Below are positions 11,987 through 22,475 of a DNA stretch of 64,000 bases, piece after piece. Below the pieces are notes generated by a model. The model was not told the origin of the DNA and searched no databases. It was given only the letters and a program-made list of their open reading frames with translations. Made by a program: the position numbers and the translations under genes. The DNA is from Orbilia blumenaviensis (lineage: Eukaryota; Ascomycota; Orbiliomycetes; Orbiliales; Orbiliaceae), in NCBI GenBank assembly GCA_036872755.1, contig JAVHNS010000002.1:2046001-2110000 (forward strand), written 5' to 3'. The first letter of the stretch is position 1. Every line of letters starts with the position of its first letter.

Positions 11987-13792
11987 ATGGGCGGCCCACC
12001 GCATCCCCAGACGCCCGAGGACAGAGCTGCTCTTCTGCCAATACTATTGCTCTTCGACAAATTCCCAAGGGACTTTCAGTTCCCGTTGGATGTCGACCCG
12101 CAATATATACCTCCTGTGAACTCGTTTTATTGTTTGGTTACTGGGGGTATTGTGTGCGCTCTTACGACGATAGTGGTGTGTTTGAGATTATGGGTTAGGA
12201 GTAGAGGCGCCTTTGGGATGGATGACTGGGTTATGGTTGCGGCGTTCGTAAGTCACCTTGTATTGATGTTTAAGCGGGTTGGTAGACCGTGTTTCTTGCT
12301 GACTAGCGTTATCTCGTCTTGTCGGGTAGTTATCATATTGTGCTTTTAATATTCTTAATATGGTTGGTAAGTAACAGACTTAGTATTGTGGCTCCGGGTG
12401 AATTATACTGAATACTAACTCGACTCTGTGGGATATGTAGCCGTTGTGGGGTCCGGTTTGGGATACCATATATACGACCTGTCCCTGACGGATATATATA
12501 ATTACTTAATAGTAAGTTGACTTCTCCCTAGCAAATTCCTAGGTATTTTGATTGATCACTATTCAACATTGGCGGGAATGTTTTATTGTATTTCTTTTGT
12601 GGTGGCTGATAAGATTTGATGCTACTAGCTGCAGTTCCTTCATGTCATATTCTGGTTTTGCTCTCTACACCTATGTAGATGCTCCATCCTTCACCTTTTC
12701 TTACGCCTCTCTCATCTCCAATCCGACGGCCAAAAATTATACATTCGGATAGTATTAGGACTATCTTACGCCTTCCTCGTCGCCTGTATAATCGTCCAAA
12801 TATTTGAATGCGGCACACCCATATCAAAAAGTTTTCGCCTGGAAAATCACTACAACGGAATCTGCGTCGGCTCCGGCTCAACGGCGGTATACGGCGGCCT
12901 AATAGCTGGGCACATGGCCCTCGATGCACTCACCATCTTCCCACCACTCTTTATCCTTATAAATCTCCCTCTTGCCCCCAGAAAAAAATTTAACCTTATA
13001 TTCCTTCTTATCCTTGGTATTTTTACGATAGTATTTAGCGCTATCAGGCTTTTTGTATTCTACCGGATTATGGTTGAATCTTACGATCTTACATGGAACG
13101 CTACCGCTGTCGCGTTTTGGGGGATTCTTGAAAGCTCCTTGGCGGCTATAATCGCCTGTCTTCCGGCGTTGAATCAGGCTATGATACGGGTTGCGAGGAA
13201 GGTCTATAGCCATAGTATTCAAGGCAACCCTAGTACTCGAGGTGGTAGTACTTCAAAGTCATCAGGGGTGGGTATAACCATCTTTGAGCGGAATCACATG
13301 CACAATTCTATTTACAAGGGGCCCACAAAGTTTGTGAGTTACTCTGCTGATGCGACAGTTTCGGTGGGTGGAACGGTTGCGATGCCGGATTATGTGGAGT
13401 TGGGGTCACATTTTGGGGAGTGGGGCAGGTCGAGGTCAAGAAATGGAAATGATGAAATTGATCCGTTGGATACGACTACTAGGCTGCAGAAGTCTTTGGA
13501 GCAGTCCAGGTCGTTGAATGAGTCGCTTACGGATATCACAGTTGAACGGAGTTTTTATGTGACTGAAGAGCGAGCATCGGATTTGGAGTCACAAGAGGGT
13601 AGGGATGATGAGGAAGTGGGTAAAGATCATTCGACAGTTAATTTAACAAAACCGTCGAGGACGGCCAGGTTTTTTGGTGGGCGGAGGCCGTCGTCGCCTA
13701 CTATACCCCTGGCTGCGAGAGAGGCTGCTGCTGCGGCGGTAGCGGCGGCTAATGCGAGGAGTAATAGTATTGTTACTGCTAATAAGGTATAA
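11987..13792 (+). CDS. Fungal rhodopsin-domain membrane protein (PTH11-like)
   Basis: Four exons are predicted: 11987-12247, 12330-12366, 12441-12511 and 12635-13792, about 508 residues. The first three junctions are clear; a further tiny exon inside 12512-12634 cannot be excluded. Hydrophobic segments fit a seven-helix protein of the fungal 'rhodopsin domain' type: FYCLVTGGIVCALTTIVVCL, then RGAFGMDDWVMV (a family hallmark), GSGLGYHIYDLSL, LGLSYAFLVACIIVQIFECG, and LILGIFTIVFSAIRLFVFYR. The sequence ILESSLAAIIACLPALNQ near the last helix is also typical. A 230-residue Ser/Thr-rich cytosolic tail follows. Relatives include PTH11-like receptors involved in surface sensing; the ligand and role here are unknown. 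Confidence 0.8.
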
Positions 13793-14793
13793 TTGTTCTT
13801 TCTGGCACATTTCATGAGGCTATTTTGTATTGGGACTTCCAGGTTCTATTTTGTGTGCATTGTGTCTGTTCTGCTTTCTTTTTTATTTTGGCGTTTTGTC
13901 GGACGGATCTTTGTTCTCTTACTTCATCTGGATCTCCCGGAGTTATCCAACGAAAGATATGGTTATAAGGATATATTACTATTTCCTATGGGGCACAGCT
14001 ATCAGAAGTTTTAAATAAATAGTACTCTTCCAAGAGCTGCAAGCCACCTCGATATATGTCTAAAGTCTGATATTATTAAACAGCCTCCACGATATCACGA
14101 CGTATGACGACTAGGTTTACATTAATGATATAAATTTAAGTCTAAAAATATCTCCAAGAACCGGGTTTTGCTCAGAGAAACATTTGTGCAAATTAATTGA
14201 TATCAAGGTGTCGAGATTCGGGTAGGGATCTGGATCTGGATCTGGATCGGATCAATTAAATTCAGGCTGCTTAAAATGCAACAATTGAAGGGTGTTGCCG
14301 TGCCGCAACCCCATAAAGCTTCATCAGAACCCAATCAACCCTTAAGCCTTCCCACCCGGCCTTCCTCCACAATCAAACCACAAACACTAGGCTCACAAGC
14401 CACAGCTATAATCATCAAGCACAGTGGTTCCAAGGCAAAGGTATGATACCAACGATAGATGTTTAACGTCGAAACCGGAGCTAAACCACGAACGTTGATC
14501 CAGTGGTATCACGTGTGTGCCTCGCATCTGTCGTCGCCAGTGCATGCACATGCATGTAGGTCTAACAGATGCTTGCATTGGCAAAAAAGTCCCTGCCTTA
14601 AAATCCACCTGGTTTCGACGTTGGCGACCGCCACTCGCCACTGGCCGTTTTAATTAATTTACCGCATTAAATCACGTCTGTTTTCATAAAACTCTCTGCT
14701 AGCCTTTTCTCAATAATTCAAGCGCGGGAAAGATAAGAGAAAAGAAGAGACTTGGTTTTGTTCTCGGTGGTATATATATTATATCGAAAGAAG
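13793..14793. other. Intergenic, no supported gene
   Basis: AT-rich spacer with a short hexanucleotide tandem repeat (GGATCT, 14226-14253). The last 100 bases are the probable promoter and leader of the SUZ12-like gene. I see no gene. Confidence 0.5.
14226..14253. repeat. (GGATCT)n tandem repeat
   Basis: Three copies of GGATCT followed by two GGATC units. It is a short simple repeat in the promoter-side spacer of the SUZ12-like gene. Confidence 0.85.
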
Positions 14794-17031
14794 ATGAGAC
14801 AAAAACGAGAGCCAGTCCAAACCCAACCATCAGGACGATCAAAATTATTTCGAGCCCCCAAGTCAGCTCGTCATAGCCTGGCGAATAACTCTGGTAGACC
14901 GCGGGTAATACCCAACAACAACGACAACAACAACGCCTCTTCCAGCACCAATAACCCTACAGCCACTTACGAATCTTCTACCACAAGTGCTCAACCATGT
15001 CTTACGGTTTCGGACGCTTATAAAGGAAATATAGTACTTTATGACTTCTTTGCGAGGTATTCGCAGAAGGTGTTTTTGGAAAGGAATGTTACAAGGGTAT
15101 TGAATGATCAGGCGAGGTTGCTGAAGGCTGAGAATGAGGGGAGGAAGGGTGGGAGGAGGTATTGGAATAGGGATGGGAAGTCGAGGAAGATGAGTGAGAT
15201 TGTGAGGAGGCTGGGGCTTTCACTGGTGTTTGACGATGAGACGATGTTTGGGTTGATGGTTGAGGGAGTGAGGTTTGTTAAGGGATTCCTCTTTCATTTG
15301 TCTTGTTTATGAGGAAGGGCATCAATGCTGACGCTGCCGGTTATGGAGTAGGGAAGTTCCGAAAGAGTGGCTTTCAGGGAAAGTACTCCACAGGTGTGAA
15401 TGCGAGATCAAGCTATTAGCGCTGCCACCACCACCTCCTCCCGAGAGTCATCGGCCCCGTCCCAAGCTAGGGCCGCAGGAACTAGAGCAGACCGATTTGG
15501 AGCTTCTGACGGAGACAGTGGAGATCATATCAAAGCCTGATCCGGATGATGAAGCCCAACAGATCTTCTGTGCGGCACAGCCAGTGGTGATTCCGCTCCG
15601 GGCATTTGGGATTAAAGATGAAGGCAATGGCGAAGAAGACTTGAGGCTTGCTGCTTCCGGGTATGAAATTAAATGTCAGGTTCAACTCAGAAAGGCTAGT
15701 AAACGGAGTGATCTTGTTGAGCGCGAAAGTGGAGAAATTTACGAAACGACTCTAAGATTCGACGAAGACCTGGTATGCGCCGACGGATCGAACGAAGGAC
15801 TCATGACAGCAACAAAAATTGGCAGAACCGACTGCGGCCCAGAGGAATCGCTACAGCTTAAGCTCAAATTTGGCTGGAACAAACCGATAACACACCGAAT
15901 CATCAATAATGATAAGAAGCAAAGCAAGTCGCGTATAGGTAATTTATCCACTAAGCGTCGTAAACTTATCTGTATCGACTACACTTTTCACGGACACGTC
16001 AAAAACTTTGATGAGAAGGAAGCCCATAAGAACGCATATAACTCCACCGTCAATCTGAAAGACAAATTATACGTGTTTAGCTGTCAGGGCCATGCATTTA
16101 TCTGTGTCATCTGCAAGAATACGACATTTGGGAGCCTTGAACGGCTACAGTTTCATCTATTGCATGCGCATGCGTATTTTACCTGTTCGGTGGAGAGCTA
16201 CGCACCAGGGAGGAGTAAGGAACAGGTGGAGATCTTGGTAGAACCAGCAGTCCATGACGGGAAACGATATCACCAGCACGCGGGGAACAATGATAGGAAA
16301 TTTTTGTGGGTCCGACCGAAAGGGGCTGGTGATAGAGCATTTAACTTATCAGAATATTTGAAGGGGGATACAGCGTGGGCTAGAGGAGTTACAATTCCGG
16401 AGGCGGAGAGGAAACTTATGAATTCACCTGCACGGATGCTGAAGAAGATGCAGATTGTGCCGGATCTGGGAGCTGAAGTGGGGAAAAGAAAGTGTACGGC
16501 GCCACGGAGGGAGGATGGGAAGGGATATGTCAGGTTTCTGACGGGGAGGAAAGTGGCGGAGGGTGATGAGCTGAGCGAAAGTGGTGATGATATTGACGAG
16601 GATTGGATCCTCACCGAAATTAGCAAAGTAAGAGTCCTCTCATATACAATTTGTAATGGGAAATAGGCTAACGAGCAGTGATATTTTAGAAAATCAGGGT
16701 TTCGGATTTCTCCACTGCCGGAAAAGACTTTTTGAAGATGTGGGGGGCGCATGTTATGGTTGAAGGGTATGAATAAATGTTGAATAATCACAGTCAATAT
16801 CGATGGTATTCGAGTTGAGCTAACATAAATATGGGTCCTGTCAGTCCTCGAAGCAATCACCATTTACACGACTGTCTGATACGGTTCTGCCGGCAAAATA
16901 AGAAGGCTTTGAGATCGCCTGCCCTTCGCTCAGAGTTTGATAAGTTCATTCTAGCGTTAAGGACGAGAGGACAGCTCGATAAGTTTCTTGTTCGGGAATG
17001 TAAGAAGTTACTGGATACTTCGGATCTATAA
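14794..17031 (+). CDS. SUZ12-like Polycomb (PRC2) subunit, VEFS-box
   Basis: Four exons are predicted: 14794-15272, 15352-16627, 16690-16766 and 16845-17031, 672 residues. An atypical zinc finger lies at about 409-438 (FICVICKNTTFGSLERLQFH; Cys411, Cys414, His428, His433), in the position where SUZ12 proteins carry their C2H2 finger. The C-terminus has the VEFS-box pattern: acidic GDDIDEDWILTEISK, then SDFSTAGKDFLKMWGAHVM across exon 3, then a helical end with CLIRFCRQNKKAL. SUZ12 binds EZH2/E(z)-type methyltransferase and is needed for H3K27 methylation, so the protein should be nuclear. The N-terminal 100 residues are disordered (Asn/Ser/Thr runs). The ATG at 14794 is the first in the frame. 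The assignment rests on zinc finger plus VEFS and is good but not certain. Confidence 0.8.
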
Positions 17032-17320
17032 GGGAAATCTGGTTTGTGGGGCGATCGCATGATAATTTCTGACCTTGCCTCGTCGCCAGAGTTTGGGTTT
17101 GGCAGTGGCATATTTTCCTTCTTATCATCATTACTATTAGTATACTGCATTGTTACCACCGGCGTGCTTATATTGAGCGGCTCAGCGTGCATATCCTTGG
17201 GATTATTCTCGGCCTCTAATTGAAACGACGAGATAGTCAATTCTTTCAACTCATATCTTACAGATCAAACGAGCCGCCCTAGACACAAAATACCTACTAT
17301 TCAAGAGGAGCTTCAAGAAC

Positions 17321-18796
17321 TTAAAGCCCCCAATGATCATCCCCACGATTCTTCTCCCACCCCATCAACGCCCCCGTAACCAACTCCTTCACCTGCTTCC
17401 TCTCAGGATCACACCTCTTCAAATCAGCATAAATCGCCCCGTCTAACTTCTTCATAACCTCACCATCCCTCAGTAAACCCGCTATCTCCCTAGCAAGTAA
17501 CCACATCTTCTTCCTACAAACTACACTACCCTTCCTATCATCTGCTGATGTCGACAACTGGCTATTCCCCTGTTTTACGCCGGATATAAGAGCCTCAGTT
17601 ACAGGTTGTTGATGGAGGTGGTTCATGTATATGGTTGAAATGTTTGAGGATTTTCTTTTTGGGTGGTTTGGTTCTTCATTAGAGGCTGTGGTGGCGGGCT
17701 TTGAGTATTTGTAGTGGTGGCTGAAAGGGAAGGATGAGGGGAGGGGAGTGGGGGTTAGAGGGTGGAATGAATAGTGGCAGTGGTTGTTGTGACTTAGTGT
17801 GGGGCATGTGAGGGATGAAGGGAGGGCGGAGAGCCTGCCCTTGGTTGCTATAGTAGTGGCGCTGCCCGTAGTACTTGTAGTAGCGGTGGTAATAGTACTT
17901 GTGGTGAATGCACGAGTGTATCCCTCCTCATTATATTTATCAAACGGAACGGTAAATGTTGATATGTATACGTTCCTAGGACAGATGATAATTGAGGATA
18001 AGGACGACAGAGCAGATGTAAACTGCTTGAGAGTCAGTTTGTCGGTGCAAGATTTCGAGAGGGTTGGAGGAGCGTCTGGTCGGGAGGGTTTCCGGCGGAC
18101 GATGGATAGGGCTGAGAAGTAGGACCTGCCGGGGAGATTTTCGGTAGGGGCTTCCGGGGGTAGGGACCATGGGGTTGGATCTTGTTGGGCGGAGATTATG
18201 AATTCCATGCTGGCGTCCCCGCAGGGTGGTTCGGTGGAGAATAGGTGGATGGATGTTGCTGGGTGCAGAGCGAAGGGCGGTTCGTTGTCACTACTACCAC
18301 CGCTTATTCCGCCATCAATACTCCCACCATTGGCACAGCTACTCCCATCACCGGTAGTATTTTCTTTAATATAGTCATGGTTACGGTTGCGCACCAGGTA
18401 TCTTGAGCGGTAATGTGGATCGATCAGCATGTGCCGGGCTTCTTCCAGAAGGAAGCGGTTTAGGCCGCGTAAGGCCAGGATCTCGGAGTGACTATCATGC
18501 AAGATGAGCCCTCCAGCAACCGATAGCGTGGTAGCCGGTAGGCATTTGGATCCTGTGGCCAAAGAAGCCAGGTGCAGGTGCTCATGGTCAACCTGCGCTA
18601 CCACCTCTCCTTCTAGATTACAAACAGTAGCAGTGCTATTACTGGTGGGGTTGTTGCTATGAGGTTCATGTGTGTGGGCGAGGATGATGGCGCTCATGGG
18701 CACCCATTCGTGGACGTTGGGGTTGGTTCGCGGCTTGCATTTTGCGGGGAGGTTGTTGAAAGTGGCGAGGGCCAGCTGGGCGATGCGCTCCTCCAT
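17321..18796 (-). CDS. TAD1: tRNA-specific adenosine deaminase TAD1 (ADAT1)
   Basis: This is an intronless gene of 491 residues with the ADAR/ADAT1 deaminase domain. The zinc and catalytic residues are all visible: His103 and Glu105 in ILHDSHSEILALRG, Cys192 in STEPPCGDASME, Cys250 in LSKSCTDKL. The enzyme converts A37 to inosine in eukaryotic tRNA-Ala, next to the anticodon. Two low-complexity insertions interrupt the domain: a Gly/Ser-rich loop at about 148-173 and a Thr/Ser/His-rich loop at about 300-375. These are longer than the family usually needs. It converges on the SUZ12-like gene (289 bp between stops) and diverges from HSP70. Confidence 0.92.
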   Translation of the reverse strand: MEERIAQLALATFNNLPAKCKPRTNPNVHEWVPMSAIILAHTHEPHSNNPTSNSTATVCNLEGEVVAQVDHEHLHLASLATGSKCLPATTLSVAGGLILHDSHSEILALRGLNRFLLEEARHMLIDPHYRSRYLVRNRNHDYIKENTTGDGSSCANGGSIDGGISGGSSDNEPPFALHPATSIHLFSTEPPCGDASMEFIISAQQDPTPWSLPPEAPTENLPGRSYFSALSIVRRKPSRPDAPPTLSKSCTDKLTLKQFTSALSSLSSIIICPRNVYISTFTVPFDKYNEEGYTRAFTTSTITTATTSTTGSATTIATKGRLSALPSSLTCPTLSHNNHCHYSFHPLTPTPLPSSFPFSHHYKYSKPATTASNEEPNHPKRKSSNISTIYMNHLHQQPVTEALISGVKQGNSQLSTSADDRKGSVVCRKKMWLLAREIAGLLRDGEVMKKLDGAIYADLKRCDPERKQVKELVTGALMGWEKNRGDDHWGL

Positions 18797-19427
18797 TCAG
18801 TAGTTAGCTGATATTTGTTTGTTTGTCACTGGGTAATAGCATCGCGATATTATATTATAATGTATTGTATGTAATTAATATTTACTATTGGGTGTCCTGA
18901 CAATGATAGACGTAAGGGGAAAGAGGGGGGGAGCGGGTGTGGGAGAATGGGTGAGTGAGAACAACACGAGAAACTGTTGCATTTTGGGGTTTCTTTTTGC
19001 TTGGCTTGATCGACGTTTTTTTTTTTTTTTTTTTTTTTTTTATCTTGGCGTGCGTGCCCCACAAATGGTAATTATAGATTTTAGCTATGGGGAAAAAACG
19101 GTAAACTGCCTCTTAAATGTTTGTAGTTATGGAGTAAAGTCCTTAGGCAATCATGTTATGCTGGATCTAGCTGTAGGAGCAGCAGCAGCAGCAGCAGTAG
19201 TCATTCCCGTACAGCCTTGTTGTCGTGCAGCAGCAGCAACAATTACTTGATATGAAAAAGGTAGCCTTGAAGAAAAGAGAAGGATCGGATCCTGGATGAC
19301 CCAAACTGCATTAATTGCAATTGATTATGGCTGCCCAGGTGCTTATTTTACAGAGTCCCATATGGTACGCATGGCCTGCAGCCGGTCGAACTGCACGGTT
19401 CCAGCTACATAGGTAGTATAGTACCTG

Positions 19428-19477
19428 CTGGTAGCTCCTGGTAGCTTCTGGTAGTTCCTGGCGGTCCCTGGTAGCTA
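19428..19477. repeat. Five 10-bp tandem repeats (CTGGTAGCTC-like)
   Basis: Five adjoining units start at 19428, 19438, 19448, 19458 and 19468. They read CTGGTAGCTC, CTGGTAGCTT, CTGGTAGTTC, CTGGCGGTCC and CTGGTAGCTA. The drift between units shows that the array is not recent. It lies about 800 bp upstream of the HSP70 start. Confidence 0.9.
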
Positions 19478-19702
19478 CTCGTGGGCACTTACCCGCCCTT
19501 AGTAATATACCTCGCAATATGCGAGAGAGAGACAGAGGTAATTACTACCTAAATGTCCAGGTGTTAAATGTGTGGCAGCTGCAGAGGAGGGGTATCACGT
19601 GACTAGTGGGGCAAGCGAACTGGCGACTGAGCGCAGAGTGCAGAGTGCAGCAGTATGATGTATGCGCTTGGAATCCCGCAGAACCACATCGAACAACATC
19701 CC

Positions 19703-19710
19703 GAAAATTC
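19703..19710. promoter_or_regulatory. Possible heat-shock element half-pair
   Basis: GAAAATTC is a GAA-nn-TTC dyad, the minimal core bound by HSF trimers, 570 bp upstream of the HSP70 ATG. Only one clear dyad is seen, whereas functional elements normally have three or more alternating GAA/TTC units. It is therefore tentative. Confidence 0.3.
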
Positions 19711-20279
19711 TGCCAGCCAGCCGGGTCCTAGTTCTTTTAAAGGCCAACAAAGGAACCATCGAGAACCATCCACAACCAGCTCGCAGCCACTTGTTTCCCA
19801 CTGATTTTCCCTTCAATCCCCCGTCGAACAGCCAGAGCCCCCAGAAAAAAATAAAAAATAAAAATACAAAAGGGAATCGAATAGGTAAGCTTAGCGTCTC
19901 AAAACCCCGTATAAATCCTGCTCTCCTCTGCCCACTTCGATCCACCTCTTCCTTTCACTTTCCACCACACTCCACCAACTTTCATCTGCCATCGTGCATC
20001 TGCAGTTTATTCCCACTCGCAGCAAAACCATCAACAGACTTAAACAAAAGCTCGATTCATTTCGAAGCTCCTCCTTTTTCTAATCCATCATCATCTTCAT
20101 CGTCTGCTTTGTCTTTTTTGCTACCAACAAAGATACCCATTTTCTTCTTCATCGTCGTCTTCTGATTTGTTCGCTAATCGACCAACCGATAAAAATCTCC
20201 TCCTAGACCTCCCCTTGACAAAACAACCTCTTCTCTTTTTTTCTTTCTCACCTACCTCTCTCACATATAACAATTCAAG

Positions 20280-20987
20280 ATGGCTCCAGCTGTCGGTATC
20301 GATTTGGGAACCACCTACTCCTGCGTAGGTGTCTTTCGTGATGACAGAATCGAAATCATTGCCAATGACCAGGGTAACAGAACCACACCATCATTCGTAA
20401 GTAGCTAATTCTCCTCCCCTCCCCTCCTCTCCCCATGCTACCCTGCCCCTCCCATCCACGACCTTACCCATGGTGGGGCAGCTGGTTACCCCACCATGCC
20501 TCACCACCACCACCACAACTACCACAACTACGATTACCACAACTATCATCACCACCACCACAATCACAATCACAATCACCACTTTCAAATACCATATTAT
20601 AAAAAATATGAAAGAGAAAAAAAAAAAGAAAGACATAGGCTAACATGTGATTGTTTTTGTCATATATAGGTTGCCTTCACTGACACCGAGCGTCTGATCG
20701 GTGATTCTGCCAAGAATCAAGTCGCCATGAACCCTCACAATACCGTCTTCGACGCCAAGCGATTAATCGGTCGCAAGTTCGCTGACGCTGAGGTTCAATC
20801 CGACATGAAGCATTTCCCATTCAAGATCATCGACAAGGGTGGCAAGCCAATCATCCAAGTCGAGTTCAAGGGAGAGGAAAAGACCTTCACTCCAGAAGAA
20901 ATTTCCTCCATGGTCTTGACCAAGATGCGTGAAACCGCTGAGTCTTACCTCGGTGGCACTGTTAACAACGCTGTCATCACTGTCCCA

Positions 20988-21032
<45 letters not shown>

Positions 21033-21143
21033 CTCATCGCCGGTCTCAATGTCCTCCGTATCATCAACGAGCCAACTGCTGCTGCCATTGCTTACGGTTT
21101 GGACAAGAAGGCCGAGGGTGAGCGAAACGTTCTCATCTTCGAT

Positions 21144-21181
<38 letters not shown>

Positions 21182-22475
21182 CGAAGAAGGTATCTTCGAA
21201 GTCAAGGCCACCGCTGGTGACACTCACTTGGGTGGTGAGGACTTCGACAACCGCCTCGTCAACCACTTCGTCCAGGAATTCAAGAGAAAGCACAAGAAGG
21301 ACCTTACCTCCAACGCTCGTGCCCTCCGTCGTCTCCGAACTGCCTGCGAGCGTGCGAAGAGAACCCTTTCTTCCTCCGCCCAGACCTCCATCGAAATCGA
21401 CTCTCTCTTCGAGGGTGTTGATTTCTACACCTCCATCACTCGTGCCCGTTTCGAGGAACTCTGCCAGGACCTCTTCCGCTCCACTATGGAGCCCGTTGAG
21501 CGTGTCTTGAGGGACTCCAAGATTGACAAGTCTTCTGTCCACGAAATTGTTTTGGTCGGTGGTTCCACTCGTATCCCCAAGGTCCAGAAGATGGTCTCCG
21601 ACTTCTTCAACGGAAAGGAGCCAAACAAGTCTATCAACCCCGATGAGGCCGTCGCCTACGGTGCTGCCGTCCAGGCCGCCATTCTCTCCGGTGACACTTC
21701 CTCCAAGACTCAGGAGATTCTTCTCCTCGACGTTGCCCCTCTCTCCATTGGTATCGAAACCGCTGGTGGTGTCATGACTGCCCTCATCAAGCGTAACAGC
21801 ACTATCCCAACCAAGAAGTCCGAGATCTTCTCTACCTTCTCCGACAACCAGCCTGGTGTCTTGATCCAGGTCTACGAGGGTGAGCGTGCTCGTACCAAGG
21901 ACAACAACCTTCTTGGCAAGTTCGAACTTACCGGTATCCCACCTGCTCCTCGTGGTGTCCCACAAATCGAAGTTACCTTCGATGTTGACGCCAACGGTAT
22001 CATCAACGTCTCCGCCGTTGAGAAGGGAACTGGTAAGACAAACAAGATTGTCATCACCAACGACAAGGGTCGTCTGTCCAAGGAGGAAATTGAGCGCATG
22101 TTGGCTGAGGCTGAGAAGTACAAGGCTGAGGACGAAGCCGAAGCCGGTCGTATCCAGGCCAAGAACCAACTTGAGAGCTATGCTTACTCTCTCCGAAACA
22201 CCATGTCTGAGCCAGCTGCCGCTGAGAAGCTTGACGCCGCTGACAAGGAAACCCTTAAGAAGGCTATCGACGAGACTGTTGACTGGCTCGACAACAACAC
22301 CACTGCCGCTAAGGACGAGTTCGAGAGCAAGCAGAAGGAACTCGAGGCCGTCGCCAACCCAATCATGATGAAGTTCTACGGTGCTGGCGGTGCTCCAGGT
22401 GGCATGCCAGGTGCTGCCGGTGGCGCTCCACATGCTGGTGGTGATGATGGCCCAACTGTTGAGGAAGTCGACTAA
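20280..22475 (+). CDS. HSP70: Cytosolic heat shock protein 70 (SSA type)
   Basis: Two exons, 20280-20396 and 20670-22475, give 640 residues. The three HSP70 signatures are intact: GIDLGTTYS at 6-14, [14 protein letters not shown] at 195-208, and [13 protein letters not shown] near 333-345. The C-terminal lid ends in a Gly/Pro-rich stretch and the EEVD tail that binds TPR co-chaperones, which marks the cytosolic/nuclear SSA class; there is no signal or mitochondrial presequence. It is an ATP-driven chaperone for folding and stress recovery. Codon use is strongly biased towards C-ending codons, as expected for high expression. The single 273-nt intron is long for this window and contains CAC/CAA-type repeats. 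The gene for its likely activator, HSF1, lies 4 kb downstream on the same strand. Confidence 0.97.

Larger units (their letters stand above)
18797..20279. other. Divergent TAD1-HSP70 promoter region
   Basis: It contains a 26-base T run (about 19016-19041), an AGC triplet repeat (about 19178-19197) and a 10-bp tandem repeat (19428-19477). Closer to HSP70 there is a CACGTG E-box near 19596, an AGGGG (STRE-like) motif just before it, and a GAAAATTC dyad at 19703-19710 that matches a minimal heat-shock element half-pair. The 400 bases before the ATG are CT-rich, as in fungal leaders of highly expressed genes. No gene is supported here. Confidence 0.5.

Noticed and set aside
16857..17249. 130-codon minus-strand frame overlapping the SUZ12-like last exon
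   Set aside because: It runs antisense over the VEFS-box end and has no motif. The plus-strand exon is better supported.
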